Shown piece by piece: positions 1 through 11,997 of a stretch of DNA of 64,000 bases. The position numbers and the translations under genes were made by a program. Numbering within the stretch: the first letter of the stretch is position 1; every line of letters starts with the position of its first letter. This stretch comes from Pisaster brevispinus (Eukaryota > Echinodermata > Asteroidea > Forcipulatida > Asteriidae): positions 10,760,087 to 10,824,086 of the forward strand of contig JAMKCF010000015.1 in the NCBI GenBank assembly GCA_023634235.1. Direction: 5' to 3'. Below the pieces are notes generated by a model. That model saw only the letters and a list, made by a program, of their open reading frames with translations. It was not told the DNA's origin and did no database searches.

Positions 1-3000
1 TCAGCTCGATCGGAGATAAAAAACTTTCAAAATCCAAAGATTGCTTTTAGATTAATTCTCTACTAAGAAACATGGGTGTTCTGAAGATACTGGTTGAATC
101 TCAGCTCGATCGGAGATAAAAAACTTTCAATATACTCAGATTGCTTTTAGATTGATTCTCTACTCAGAAACATAGGTGTTCTGAAGCTACTGGTTGAATC
201 TCAGCTCGATTGGAAATAAAAAAACTTTCAACATCCTCAGATTGCTTTTTGACTGATTTTGCACAAAGAAAGATGGATGCTCTGAAGCGCCTGGTAGAAT
301 CCCAGCTCGATCGGAGATAAAAAACTTTCAAAATCCTCAGATTGCTTTTAGATTAATTCTCTACTAAGAAACATGGGTGTTCTGAAGATACTGGTTGAAT
401 CTCAGCTCGATCGGAGATAAAAAAACTTTCAAAATGCTTAGATTGCTTTTAGATTGATTCTCTACTAAGAAACATGGGTGTTTTGAAGGTACTGGTTGAA
501 TCTCAGCTCGATTGGAAATAAAAAACTTTCAACATCCTCAAATTGCTTTTAGATTGATTCTGTGCCTAGAAACATGGGTGTCCTGACGCTATTGATTGAA
601 TCTCAGCTCGATCGGAGATAAAAAACTTTCAACATCCTCAGATTGCTTTTAGATTAATTCTCTACTAAGAAACATGGGTGTTCTAAAGCTACTGGTTGAA
701 TCTCAGCTCGATTGGAAATAAAAAACTTTCAACATCCTCAAATTGCTTTTAGATTGATTCTGCACAAAGAAAGATGGATGCTCTGAAGCGCCTCGTAGAA
801 TCTCAGCTCGATCGGAGATAAAAAACTTTCAAAATCCTCAGATTGCTTTTAGATTATTTCTCTACTAAGAAACATGGGTGTTCTGAAGATACTGGTTGAA
901 TCTCAGCTCGATCGGAGATAAAAATCTTTCAATATACTCAGATTGCTTTTAGATTGATTCTCTACTCAGAAACATGGGTGTCCTGACGCTATTGATTGAA
1001 TCTCAGCTCGATCGGAGATAAAAAACTTTCAACATCGTCAGATTGCTTTTAGATTGATTCTGTACTAAGAAACATGGGTGTCCTGAAGCGCCTGGTAGAA
1101 TCTTAGCTCGATCGGAGATAAAAAACTTTCAACATCCTCAGATTGCTTTTAGATTAATTCTCTACTAAGAAACATGGGTGTTCTAAAGCTACTGGTTAAA
1201 TCTCAGCTCGATTGGAAATAAAAAACTTTCAACATCCTCAAATTGCTTTTAGATTGATTCTGCACAAAGAAACATGGATGCTCTGAAGCGCCTGGTAGAA
1301 TCTCAGCTCGATCGGAGATAAAAAACTTTCAAAATCCTCAGATTGCTTTTAGATTAATTCTCTACTAAGAAACATGGGTGTTCTGAAGATACTGGTTGAA
1401 TCTCAGCTCGATCGGAGATAAAAAAACTTTCAAAATGCTTAGATTGTTTTTAGATTGATTCTCTACTAGGAAACATGGGTGTTCTGAAGGTACTGGTTGA
1501 ATCTCAGCTCGATTGGAAATAAAAAACTTTCAACATCCTCAAATTGCTTTTAGATTGATTCTGTGCCTAGAAACATGGGTGTCCTGACGCTATTGATTGA
1601 ATCTCAGCTCGATCGGAGATAAAAAAACTTTCAACATCGTCAGATTGCTTTTAGATTGATTCTCTACTAAGAAACATGGGTGTCCTGAAGCGCCTGGTAG
1701 AATCTTAGCTCGATCGGAGATAAAAAAACTTTCAAAATCCAAAGATTGCTTTTAGATTAATTCTCTACTAAGAAACATGGGTGTTCTGAAGATACTGGTT
1801 GAATCTCAGCTCGATCGGAGATAAAAAACTTTCAATATACTCAGATTGCTTTTAGATTGATTCTCTACTCAGAAACATAGGTGTTCTGAAGCTACTGGTT
1901 GAATCTCAGCTCGATTGGAAATAAAAAACTTTCAACATCCTCAGATTGCTTTTTGACTGATTTTGCACAAAGAAAGATGGATGCTCTGAAGCGCCTGGTA
2001 GAATCTCAGCTCGATCGGAGATAAAAAACTTTCAACATCCTCAGATTGCTTTTAGATTAATTCTCTACTAAGAAACATGGGTGTTCTAAAGCTACTGGTT
2101 GAATCTCAGCTCGATTGGAAATAAAAAACTTTCAACATCCTCAAATTGCTTTTAGATTGATTCTGCACAAAGAAAGATGGATGCTCTGAAGCGCCTGGTA
2201 GAATCTCAGCTCGATCGGAGATAAAAAACTTTCAAAATCCTCAGATTGCTTTTAGATTAATTCTCTACTAAGAAACATGGGTGTTCTGAAGATACTGGTT
2301 GAATCTCAGCTCGATCGGAGATAAAAAACTTTCAATATACTCAGATTGCTTTTAGATTGATTCTCTACTCAGAAACATAGGTGTTCTGAAGCTACTGGTT
2401 GAATCTCAGCTCGATTGGAAATAAAAAAACTTTCAACATCCTCAGATTGCTTTTTGACTGATTCTGCACAAAGAAACATGGAGTTCTGTAGCGCCTGGTA
2501 GAATCTCAGCTCGATCGGAGATAAAAATCTTTCAAAATCCTCAGATTGCTTTTAGATTAATTCTCTACTAAGAAACATGGGTGTTCTGAAGATACTGGTT
2601 GAATCTCAGCTCGATCGGAGATTAAAAACTTTCAAAATCCTGAGATTGCTTTTACATTAATCCTCAAATTGCTTTATGATTGATTTTACACAAAGAAACA
2701 TAGGTGTTCTGAAGCTACTGGTTGAATCTCGCTCGATTGGAAATAAAAAACTTTCAACATCCTCAGATTGCTTTTAGATTAATTCTGTACTAAGAAACAT
2801 GAGTGTTGTGAAGCTACTGGTTGAATTTCAGCTCGATTGGAAATAAAAAACTTTCAACATCCTCAGATTGCTTTTAGATTGATTCTGTACTAAGAAACAT
2901 GGGTGTCCTGAAGCGCCTGGTAGAATCTTAGCTCGATCGGAGATAAAAAACTTTCAACATCCTCAGATTGCTTTTAGATTAATTCTCTACTAAGAAACAT

Positions 3001-5471
3001 GGGTGTTCTAAAAGCTACTGGTTGAATCTCAGCTCGATTGGAAATAAAAAACTTTCAACATCCTCAGATTGCTTTTAGATTGATTCTGTACTAAGAAACA
3101 TGGATGCTCTGAAGCGCCTGGTAGAATCTCAGCTCGATCGGAGATAAAAAACTTTCAAAATCCTCAGATTGCTTTTAGATTAATTCTCTACTAAGAAACA
3201 TGGGTGTTCTGAAGATACTGGTTGAATCTCAGCTCGATCGGAGATAAAAAAACTTTCAATATGCTTAGATTGCTTTTAGATTGATTCTCTACTAAGAAAC
3301 ATGGGTGTTCTGAAGGTACTGGTTGAATCTAAGCTCGATTGGAAATAAAAAACTTTCAACATCCTCAAATTGCTTTTAGATTGATTCTGTGCCTAGAAAC
3401 ATGGGTGTCCTGACGCTATTGATTGAATCTCAGCTCGATCAGAGATAAAAAACTTTCAACATCGTCAGATTGCTTTTAGATTGATTCTGTACTAAGAAAC
3501 ATGGGTGTCCTGAAGCGCCTGGTAGAATCTTAGCTCGATCGGAGATAAAAAACTTTCAACATCCTCAGATTGCTTTTAGATTAATTCTCTACTAAGAAAC
3601 ATGGGTGTTCTAAAGCTACTGGTTGAATCTCAGCTCGATTGGAAATAAAAAACTTTCAACATCCTCTAATTGCTTTTAGATTGATTCTGCACAAAGAAAG
3701 ATGGATGCTCTGAAGCGCCTGGTAGAATCTCAGCTCGATCGGAGATAAAAAACTTTCAAAATCCTCAGATTGCTTTTAGATTAATTCTCTACTAAGAAAC
3801 ATGGGTGTTCTGAAGATACTGGTTGAATCTCAGCTCGATCGGAGATAAAAAACTTTCAATATACTCAGATTGCTTTTAGATTGATTCTCTACTCAGAAAC
3901 ATAGGTGTTCTGAAGCTACTGGTTGAATCTCAGCTCGATTGGAAATAAAAAAACTTTCAACATCCTCAGATTGCTTTTTGACTGATTTTGCACAAAGAAA
4001 CATGGATGCTCTGAAGCGCCTGGTAGAATCTCTTTTAGATTAATTCTCTACTAAGAAACATGAATGTTCTGAAGGTCCTGGTTAAATCTCAGCTAGATCG
4101 GAGATAAAAAAACTTTCAAAATGCTTAGATTGCTTTTAGATTGATTCTGTGCCTAGAAACATGGGTGTCCTGAAGGTACTGGTTGAATCTCAGCTCGATT
4201 GGAAATAAAAAACTTTCAACATCGTCAGATTGCTTTTAGATTGATTCTGTACTAAGAAACATGGGTGTCCTGAAGCGCCTGGTAGAATCTTAGCTCGATC
4301 GGAGATAAAAAACTTTCAACATCCTCAGATTGCTTTTAGATTAATTCTCTACTAAGAAACATGGGTGTTCTAAAGCTACTGGTTGAATCTCAGCTCGATT
4401 GGAAATAAAAAACTTTCAACATCCTCAAATTGCTTTTAGATTGATTCTGTGCCTAGAAACATGGGTGTCCTGACGCTATTGATTGAATCTCAGCTCGATC
4501 GGAGATAAAAAAACTTTCAACATCGTCAGATTGCTTTTAGATTGATTCTGTACTAAGAAATATGGGTGTCCTGAAGCGCCTGGTAGAATCTTAGCTCGAT
4601 CGGAGATAAAAAACTTTCAACATCCTCAGTTTGCTTTTAGATTAATTCTCTACTAAGAAACATGGGTGTTCTAAAGCTACTGGTTGAATCTCAGCTCGAT
4701 TGGAAATAAAAAACTTTCAACATCCTCAAATTGCTTTTAGATTGATTCTGTGCCTAGAAACATGGGTGTCCTGACGCTATTGATTGAATCTCAGCTCGAT
4801 CGGAGATAAAAAAACTTTCAACATCCTTAAATTGCTTTTAGATTGATTCTGCACAAAGAAACATGGATGCTCTGAAGCGCCTGGTAGAATCTCAGCTCGA
4901 TCGGAGATAAAAAACTTTCAAAATCCTCAGATTGCTTTTTGATTGATTCTGTGCCAAGAAACATGGGTTTCACGAAGCTCCAGGTTGAATCTCAGCTCGA
5001 TCGGAGATAAAAAACTTTCAACATCCTCAGATTGCTTTAAGATTGATTCTCTACTAAGAAACATGGGTCTTCTGAAGCTACTGGTTGAATCTCAGCTCGA
5101 TCGGAGATAAAACACTTTCAAAATCCTTAGATGCTTTTAGAATGATTCTGCACAAAGAAACATGCAAGTCATGAAGCTACTGGGTTGAATCTCAGCTCGA
5201 TCGGAGATAAAAAACTATCAACATCCTCAGATTGCTTTAAGATTGATTCTCTACTAAGAAACATGGGTATTCTGAAGCTACTGGTTGAATCTCAGCTCGA
5301 TTGGAAATAAAAAACTTTCAACAACCTCAGATTGCTTTTAGATTGATTCTCTACTCAGAAACATAGGTGTTCTGAAGCTACTGGTTGAATCTCAGCTCGA
5401 TTGGAAATAAAACAACTTTCAATATCCTCAGATTGCTTTTTGACTGATTTTGCACAAAGAAACATGGATGC
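1..5471. repeat. Block 1, first super-repeat copy
   Basis: This stretch is largely repeated 5.2-5.7 kb downstream as a mosaic. 281-1690 aligns with 5472-6881 at offset 5191 and shares the rare variants GTTTTGAAGG (480/5671) and AGATTATTTC. About 2030-3020 aligns with 7720-8711 at offset 5691. 4930-5440 aligns with 10600-11110 at offset 5672. 3100-4010 instead matches 6465-7375 at offset about 3365, sharing the rare CCTCTAATT. A truncated unit lies near 4031, where GTAGAATCTC joins directly to TTTTAGATTAA, losing about half a monomer. No gene is visible. Confidence 0.85.
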
Positions 5472-7699
5472 TCTGAAGCGCCTGGTAGAATCTCAGCTCG
5501 ATCGGAGATAAAAAACTTTCAAAATCCTCAGATTGCTTTTAGATTAATTCTCTACTAAGAAACATGGGTGTTCTGAAGATACTGGTTGAATCTCAGCTCG
5601 ATCGGAGATAAAAAAACTTTCAAAATGCTTAGATTGCTTTTAGATTGATTCTCTACTAAGAAACATGGGTGTTTTGAAGGTACTGGTTGAATCTCAGCTC
5701 GATTGGAAATAAAAAACTTTCAACATCCTCAAATTGCTTTTAGATTGATTCTGTGCCTAGAAACATGGGTGTCCTGACGCTATTGATTGAATCTCAGCTC
5801 GATCGGAGATAAAAAACTTTCAACATCCTCAGATTGCTTTTAGATTAATTCTCTACTAAGAAACATGGGTGTTCTAAAGCTACTGGTTGAATCTCAGCTC
5901 GATTGGAAATAAAAAACTTTCAACATCCTCAAATTGCTTTTAGATTGATTCTGCACAAAGAAAGATGGATGCTCTGAAGCGCCTGGTAGAATCTCAGCTC
6001 GATCGGAGATAAAAAACTTTCAAAATCCTCAGATTGCTTTTAGATTATTTCTCTACTAAGAAACATGGGTGTTCTGAAGATACTGGTTGAATCTCAGCTC
6101 GATCGGAGATAAAAATCTTTCAATATACTCAGATTGCTTTTAGATTGATTCTCTACTCAGAAACATGGGTGTCCTGACGCTATTGATTGAATCTCAGCTC
6201 GATCGGAGATAAAAAACTTTCAACATCGTCAGATTGCTTTTAGATTGATTCTGTACTAAGAAACATGGGTGTCCTGAAGCGCCTGGTAGAATCTTAGCTC
6301 GATCGGAGATAAAAAACTTTCAACATCCTCAGATTGCTTTTAGATTAATTCTCTACTAAGAAACATGGGTGTTCTAAAGCTACTGGTTGAATCTCAGCTC
6401 GATTGGAAATAAAAAACTTTCAACATCCTCAAATTGCTTTTAGATTGATTCTGCACAAAGAAACATGGATGCTCTGAAGCGCCTGGTAGAATCTCAGCTC
6501 GATCGGAGATAAAAAACTTTCAAAATCCTCAGATTGCTTTTAGATTAATTCTCTACTAAGAAACATGGGTGTTCTGAAGATACTGGTTGAATCTCAGCTC
6601 GATCGGAGATAAAAAAACTTTCAAAATGCTTAGATTGTTTTTAGATTGATTCTCTACTAGGAAACATGGGTGTTCTGAAGGTACTGGTTGAATCTCAGCT
6701 CGATTGGAAATAAAAAACTTTCAACATCCTCAAATTGCTTTTAGATTGATTCTGTGCCTAGAAACATGGGTGTCCTGACGCTATTGATTGAATCTCAGCT
6801 CGATCGGAGATAAAAAACTTTCAACATCGTCAGATTGCTTTTAGATTGATTCTGTACTAAGAAACATGGGTGTCCTGAAGCGCCTGGTAGAATCTTAGCT
6901 CGATCGGAGATAAAAAACTTTCAACATCCTCAGATTGCTTTTAGATTAATTCTCTACTAAGAAACATGAGTGTTCTAAAGCTACTGGTTGAATCTCAGCT
7001 CGATTGGAAATAAAAAACTTTCAACATCCTCTAATTGCTTTTAGATTGATTCTGCACAAAGAAAGATGGATGCTCTGAAGCGCCTGGTAGAATCTCAGCT
7101 CGATCGGAGATAAAAAACTTTCAAAATCCAAAGATTGCTTTTAGATTAATTCTCTACTAAGAAACATGGGTGTTCTGAAGATACTGGTTGAATCTCAGCT
7201 CGATCGGAGATAAAAAACTTTCAATATACTCAGATTGCTTTTAGATTGATTCTCTACTCAGAAACATAGGTGTTCTGAAGCTACTGGTTGAATCTCAGCT
7301 CGATTGGAAATAAAAAAACTTTCAACATCATCAGATTGCTTTTTGACTGATTTTGCACAAAGAAACATGGATGCTCTGAAGCGCCTGGTAGAATCTCAGC
7401 TCGATCGGAGATAAAAAACTTTCAAAATCCTCAGATTGCTTTTAGATTAATTCTCTACTAAGAAACATGGGTGTTCTGAAGATACTGGTTGAATCTCAGC
7501 TCGATCGGAGATAAAAAAACTTTCAAAATGCTTAGATTGCTTTTAGATTGATTCTCTACTAAGAAACATGGGTGTTTTGAAGGTACTGGTTGAATCTCAG
7601 CTCGATTGGAAATAAAAAACTTTCAACATCCTCAAATTGCTTTTAGATTGATTCTGTGCCTAGAAACATGGGTGTCCTGACGCTATTGATTGAATCTCA
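5472..7699. repeat. Block 1, second super-repeat copy (left part)
   Basis: This is the duplicate of 281 onward (offset 5191, then 5389 after about 6890). Compared with the first copy it carries about three extra monomers near 7400-7690, which shifts the offset from 5389 to 5691. The rare AATCCAAAG variant at 7124 is shared with 31 and 1736. It contains only satellite monomers. Confidence 0.8.
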
Positions 7700-10410
7700 G
7701 CTCGATCGGAGATAAAAAACTTTCAACATCCTCAGATTGCTTTTAGATTAATTCTCTAATAAGAAACATGGGTGTTCTAAAGCTACTGGTTGAATCTCAG
7801 CTCGATTGGAAATAAAAAACTTTCAACATCCTCAAATTGCTTTTAGATTGATTCTGCACAAAGAAACATGGATGCTCTGAAGCGCCTGGTAGAATCTCAG
7901 CTCGATCGGAGATAAAAAACTTTCAAAATCCTCAGATTGCTTTTAGATTAATTCTCTACTAAGAAACATGGGTGTTCTGAAGATACTGGTTGAATCTCAG
8001 CTCGATCGGAGATAAAAAACTTTCAATATACTCAGATTGCTTTTAGATTGATTCTCTACTCAGAAACATAGGTGTTCTGAAGCTACTGGTTGAATCTCAG
8101 CTCGATTGGAAATAAAAAAACTTTCAACATCCTCAGATTGCTTTTTGACTGATTCTGCACAAAGAAACATGGAGCTCTGTAGCGCCTGGTAGAATCTCAG
8201 CTCGATCGGAGATAAAAATCTTTCAAAATCCTCAGATTGCTTTTAGATTAATTCTCTACTAAGAAACATGGGTGTTCTGAAGATACTGGTTGAATCTCAG
8301 CTCGATCGGAGATTAAAAACTTTCAAAATCCTGAGATTGCTTTTACATTAATCCTCAAATTGCTTTATGATTGATTTTACACAAAGAAACATAGGTGTTC
8401 TGAAGCTACTGGTTGAATCTCGCTCGATTGGAAATAAAAAACTTTCAACATCCTCAGATTGCTTTTAGATTAATTCTGTACTAAGAAACATGAGTGTTGT
8501 GAAGCTACTGGTTGAATTTCAGCTCGATTGGAAATAAAAAACTTTCAACATCCTCAGATTGCTTTTAGATTGATTCTGTACTAAGAAACATGGGTGTCCT
8601 GAAGCGCCTGGTAGAATCTTAGCTCGATCGGAGATAAAAAACTTTCAACATCCTCAGATTGCTTTTAGATTAATTCTCTACTAAGAAACATGGGTGTTCT
8701 AAAAGCTACTGGTTGAATCTCAGCTCGATTGGAAATAAAAAACTTTCAACATCCTCAAATTGCTTTTAGATTGATTCTGCACAAAGAAACATGGATGCTC
8801 TGAAGCGCCTGGTAGAATCTCAGCTCGATCGGAGATAAAAAACTTTCAAAATCCTCAGATTGCTTTTAGATTAATTCTCTACTAAGAAACATGGGTGTTC
8901 TGAAGATACTGGTTGAATCTCAGCTCGATCGGAGATAAAAAACTTTCAATATACTCAGATTGCTTTTAGATTGATTCTCTACTCAGAAACATAGGTGTTC
9001 TGAAGCTACTGGTTGAAACTCAGCTCGATTGGAAATAAAAAAACTTTCAACATCCTCAGATTGCTTTTTGACTGATTCTGCACAAAGAAACATGGAGCTC
9101 TGAAGCGCCTGGTAGAATCTCAGCTCGATCGGAGATAAAAAACTTTCAAAATCCTCAGATTGCTTTTAGATTAATTCTCTACTAAGAAACATGGGTGTTA
9201 TGAAGATACTGGTTGAATCTCAGCTCGATCGGAGATTAAAAACTTTCAAAATCCTGAGATTGCTTTTACATTAATCCTCAAATTGCTTTTTGATTGATTT
9301 TACAAAAAGAAACATAGGTGTTCTGAAGCTACTGGTTGAATCTCGCTCGATTGGAAATAAAAAACTTTCAACATCCTCAGATTGCTTTTAGATTAATTCT
9401 GTACTAAGAAACATGAGTGTTGTGAAGCTACTGGTTGAATTTCAGCTCGATTGGAAATAAAAAACTTTCAACATCCTCAGATTGCTTTTAGATTGATTCT
9501 GTACTAAGAAACATGGGTGTCCTGAAGCGCCTGGTAGAATCTTAGCTCGATCGGAGATAAAAAACTTTCAACATCCTCAGATTGCTTTTAGATTAATTCT
9601 CTACTAAGAAACATGGGTGTTCTAAAAGCTACTGGTTGAATCTCAGCTCGATTGGAAATAAAAAACTTTCAACATCCTCAAATTGCTTTTAGATTGATTC
9701 TGCACAAAGAAACATGGATGCTCTGAAGCGCCTGGTAGAATCTCAGCTCGATCGGAGATAAAAAACTTTCAAAATCCTCAGATTGCTTTTAGATTAATTC
9801 TCTACTAAGAAACATGGGTGTTCTGAAGATACTGGTTGAATCTCAGCTCGATCGGAGATAAAAAACTTTCAATATACTCAGATTGCTTTTAGATTGATTC
9901 TCTACTCAGAAACATAGGTGTTCTGAAGCTACTGGTTGAAACTCAGCTCGATTGGAAATAAAAAAACTTTCAACATCCTCAGATTGCTTTTTGACTGATT
10001 CTGCACAAAGAAACATGGAGCTCTGAAGCGCCTGGTAGAATCTCAGCTCGATCGGAGATAAAAAACTTTCAAAATCCTCAGATTGCTTTTAGATTAATTC
10101 TCTACTAAGAAACATGGGTGTTATGAAGATACTGGTTGAATCTCAGCTCGATCGGAGATTAAAAACTTTCAAAATCCTGAGATTGCTTTTACATTAATCC
10201 TCAAATTGCTTTTTGATTGATTTTACAAAAAGAAACATAGGTGTTCTGAAGCTACTGGTTGAATCTCGCTCGATTGGAAATAAAAAACTTTCAACATCCT
10301 CAGATTGCTTTTAGATTAATTCTGTACTAAGAAACATGAGTGTTGTGAAGCTATTGGTTGAATTTCAGCTCGATTGGAAATAAAAACTTTCAACATCCTC
10401 AGATTGCTTT
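7700..10410. repeat. 923-bp higher-order repeat, about 2.9 copies
   Basis: Copies run at about 7700-8622, 8623-9545 and 9546-10410. The diagnostic GATTAAAAAC lies at 8311, 9234 and 10157, exactly 923 bp apart both times. GGTTGAAACT at 9011 and 9934 and GGGTGTTATGAAG in the last two copies show that copies 2 and 3 are the closest pair. The length is explained by nine monomers, one of which carries a 23-bp internal duplication. A single related unit lies at about 2010-3030 in the first super-repeat copy. Confidence 0.88.
9251..9296. repeat. 23-bp internal duplication giving a 123-bp monomer
   Basis: Two adjacent, similar 23-bp pieces (9251-9273 and 9274-9296) both start ATCCT and carry the GCTTTT core. 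The monomer is therefore 123 bp, and the unit after it has lost one base (TCGCTCGATT instead of TCAGCTCGATT). The same paired variant recurs across the window, near 2631, 8329, 10174, 15861, 18244, 21766, 24966, 27446, 29151, 30174, 30796, 32900, 33124, 35240, 41099, 42480, 43402, 45586, 48317, 52200, 53480, 54761, 58180 and 59630. It is a useful tracer of segment copying. Confidence 0.9.
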
Positions 10411-11370
10411 TAGGTTGATTCTGTGCCTAGAAACATAGGTGTCATAAAGTTACTGGTTGAATTTCAGCTCGATTGGTAATAAAAAACTTTCAACATCATC
10501 AGATTACTTTTAGATTGATTCTGCACAAAGAAACATGGGTGTCATGAAGCTATTGATTGAATCTCAGCTCGATCGGAGATAAAAAACTTTCAAAATCCTC
10601 AGATTGCTTTTTGATTGATTCTGTGCCAAGAAACATGGGTTTCACGAAGCTCCAGGTTGAATCTCAGCTCGATCGGAGATAAAAAACTTTCAACATCCTC
10701 AGATTGCTTTAAGATTGATTCTCTACTAAGAAACATGGGTCTTCTGAAGCTACTGGTTGAATCTCAGCTCGATCGGAGATAAAACACTTTCAAAATCCTT
10801 AGATGCTTTTAGAATGATTCTGCACAAAGAAACATGCAAGTCATGAAGCTACTGGGTTGAATCTCAGCTCGATCGGAGATAAAAAACTATCAACATCCTC
10901 AGATTGCTTTAAGATTGATTCTCTACTAAGAAACATGGGTGTTCTGAAGCTACTGGTTGAATCTCAGCTCGATTGGAAATAAAAAACTTTCAACAACCTC
11001 AGATTGCTTTTAGATTGATTCTCTACTCAGAAACATAGGTGTTCTGAAGCTACTGGTTGAATCTCAGCTCGATTGGAAATAAAACAACTTTCAACATCCT
11101 CAGATTGCTTTTTGACTGATTCTGCACAAAGAAACATGGGTGTTCTGAAGAGCCTGGTTGAATCTCAGCTCGATCGGAGATAAAAAAACTTTCAAAATGC
11201 TTAGATTGCTTTTAGTTTGATTCTCTACTAAGAAACATGGGTGTTCTGAAGGTACTGGTTGAATCTCAGCTCGATTGGAAATAAAAAACTTTCAACATCC
11301 TCAAATTGCTTTTAGATTGATTCTGTGCCTAGAAACATGGGTGTCCTGACGCTATTGATTGAATCTCAGC
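10411..11370. repeat. Block 1 right end, monomer variants shared with block 2
   Basis: These ordinary monomers include types that are rare in block 1 but common in block 2: TAGGTTGATTCTGTGCCTAG with CATAAAGTTACTGG, TTGGTAATAAA with CATCATCAGATTAC, and GGGTTTCACGAAGCTCCAGG. A 99-bp unit with ATGCAAGTCATG (10833) matches units near 5162, 14601, 23702 and 38364. The last 200 bp resemble about 15040-15230. The array stops abruptly at 11370. Confidence 0.85.
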
Positions 11371-11611
11371 TTCTACTTCCGGTTTTGACAGGAACTAAAT
11401 GTCAACAGGGGTCACACTTTGTACAAGTTGTCTAGAATTGCCAAAAAGCTTTAAATCGATGTAATGATTATTATAACATACCACGTTTTATTAATAAGAT
11501 ACACATTTTTGTATGTGCAAACTTATACTTCCGGTTTGGACCGGAAGTGAAATGTCAAATGGTGTCACAAATTGTAAAAAATCGAGTAAGGGTTTTAAAA
11601 TCACGTAATTA
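11371..11611. other. Non-satellite interruption, two diverged copies of another repeat
   Basis: This 241-bp AT-rich stretch has no satellite anchors. It contains two related half-units beginning CTTCTACTTCCGG (11370) and CTTATACTTCCGG (11522), 152 bp apart. They share in order ACTTCCGGTTT, GGAA, AAATGTCAA, GGTGTCACA-like and TTGTA segments, then AAATC(G)A(T/C)GTAATT-like ends. It looks like a relic dimer of a second repeat family or part of an inserted element. I do not recognise the family, and no open frame of note is present. Confidence 0.75.
11527..11548. repeat. Perfect 9-bp inverted repeat (dyad) in the interruption
   Basis: ACTTCCGGT (11527-11535), a 4-base spacer TTGG, then ACCGGAAGT (11540-11548) form a perfect hairpin-capable dyad. 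The upstream half-unit has the decayed equivalent at 11374-11395 (ACTTCCGGT and a GACAGGAACT arm). Conservation of the dyad layout in both half-units suggests it belongs to the original repeat. It resembles a terminal or internal dyad of a mobile element or a protein-binding site, but no function can be assigned. Confidence 0.8.
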
Positions 11612-11861
11612 GGTTCAATCTCAACTTGATCGGAGACGAAAACTTTTTAACTTAAACTTCTCAGATTGCACTGAGACTAATTCTGTACTAAGAAACCTGG
11701 GTGTTTTGAGGACGGTGGCTCAATCTCAGCTTGATCGGAGACAAACAATATTCAGGCTGAGATTAATTTCTATACGAGAAACCTGAGTGTCTTGAAGTCA
11801 CTCGTTCAATCTCAGCTCGATAGGAGATGAAAGTTATAAACTTCTCAGATTGCCCTGAGAC
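11612..11861. repeat. Highly diverged relic monomers
   Basis: About two and a half units clearly belong to the satellite but are much further from consensus than any others. They begin near 11616 (CAATCTCAACTTGATCGGAG), 11721 (CAATCTCAGCTTGATCGGAG) and 11807 (CAATCTCAGCTCGATAGGAG). They share substitutions not seen in the main arrays: GGAGACAAA-type, ACTTCTCAGATTGC, CTGAGACTAA and GAAACCTG. The second is only about 86 bp because its middle is deleted. They probably predate the recent amplification. Confidence 0.85.
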
Positions 11862-11997
11862 TAAGGCCGTGTCCGAAACGGCAACTTCGGCTACAGCTGC
11901 AGCTGAATCAGCGCGGATGCCAAGTGTTGAAGAATAGGAAGACGCGCGCGATCTAGCCGTAGCTGTAGCTGAACTCGCCGTTTCGGACACGGCATTA
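11862..11997. mobile_element. MITE-like palindromic element with candidate 3-bp target site duplication
   Basis: A GC-richer 130-bp insertion (11865-11994) splits a diverged monomer. The 5' end GGCCGTGTCCGAAACGGC (11865-11882) is matched by the inverse complement at 11977-11994, identical except for the outermost base. Imperfect complementarity continues through the GCTACAGCT-rich arms, so most of the element can fold on itself. It has no coding capacity, as expected of a non-autonomous DNA transposon. The flanks are TAA (11862-11864) and TTA (11995-11997). Removing the element and one flank restores GACTAATTCTG, exactly as in the neighbouring diverged unit at 11675. A TWA target and GGCC-type ends suggest a PIF/Harbinger-type MITE. 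A TA target (Tc1/mariner) is possible but needs an extra 1-base change. Confidence 0.82.

Larger units (their letters stand above)
1..11370. repeat. Satellite array block 1 (100-bp monomer, head-to-tail)
   Basis: About 113 tandem monomers, all in the same orientation. The unit starts at TCAGCTCGATCGGAGATAAA (1-20), and the next begins exactly 100 bp later at 101. Conserved anchors recur every 100 bp: GCTCGAT, AAACTTTCAA, GATTGCTTTT and AGAAACATG. Variation is concentrated in two short stretches, around unit positions 57-66 (for example CTCTACTAAG, CTGCACAAAG, CTGTGCCTAG) and 76-92. Every frame is closed within one to a few units, and the 100-bp period is not a multiple of three, so it does not look coding. 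The block begins before the window and ends at 11370, where a unit stops after GAATCTCAGC. Confidence 0.98.
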
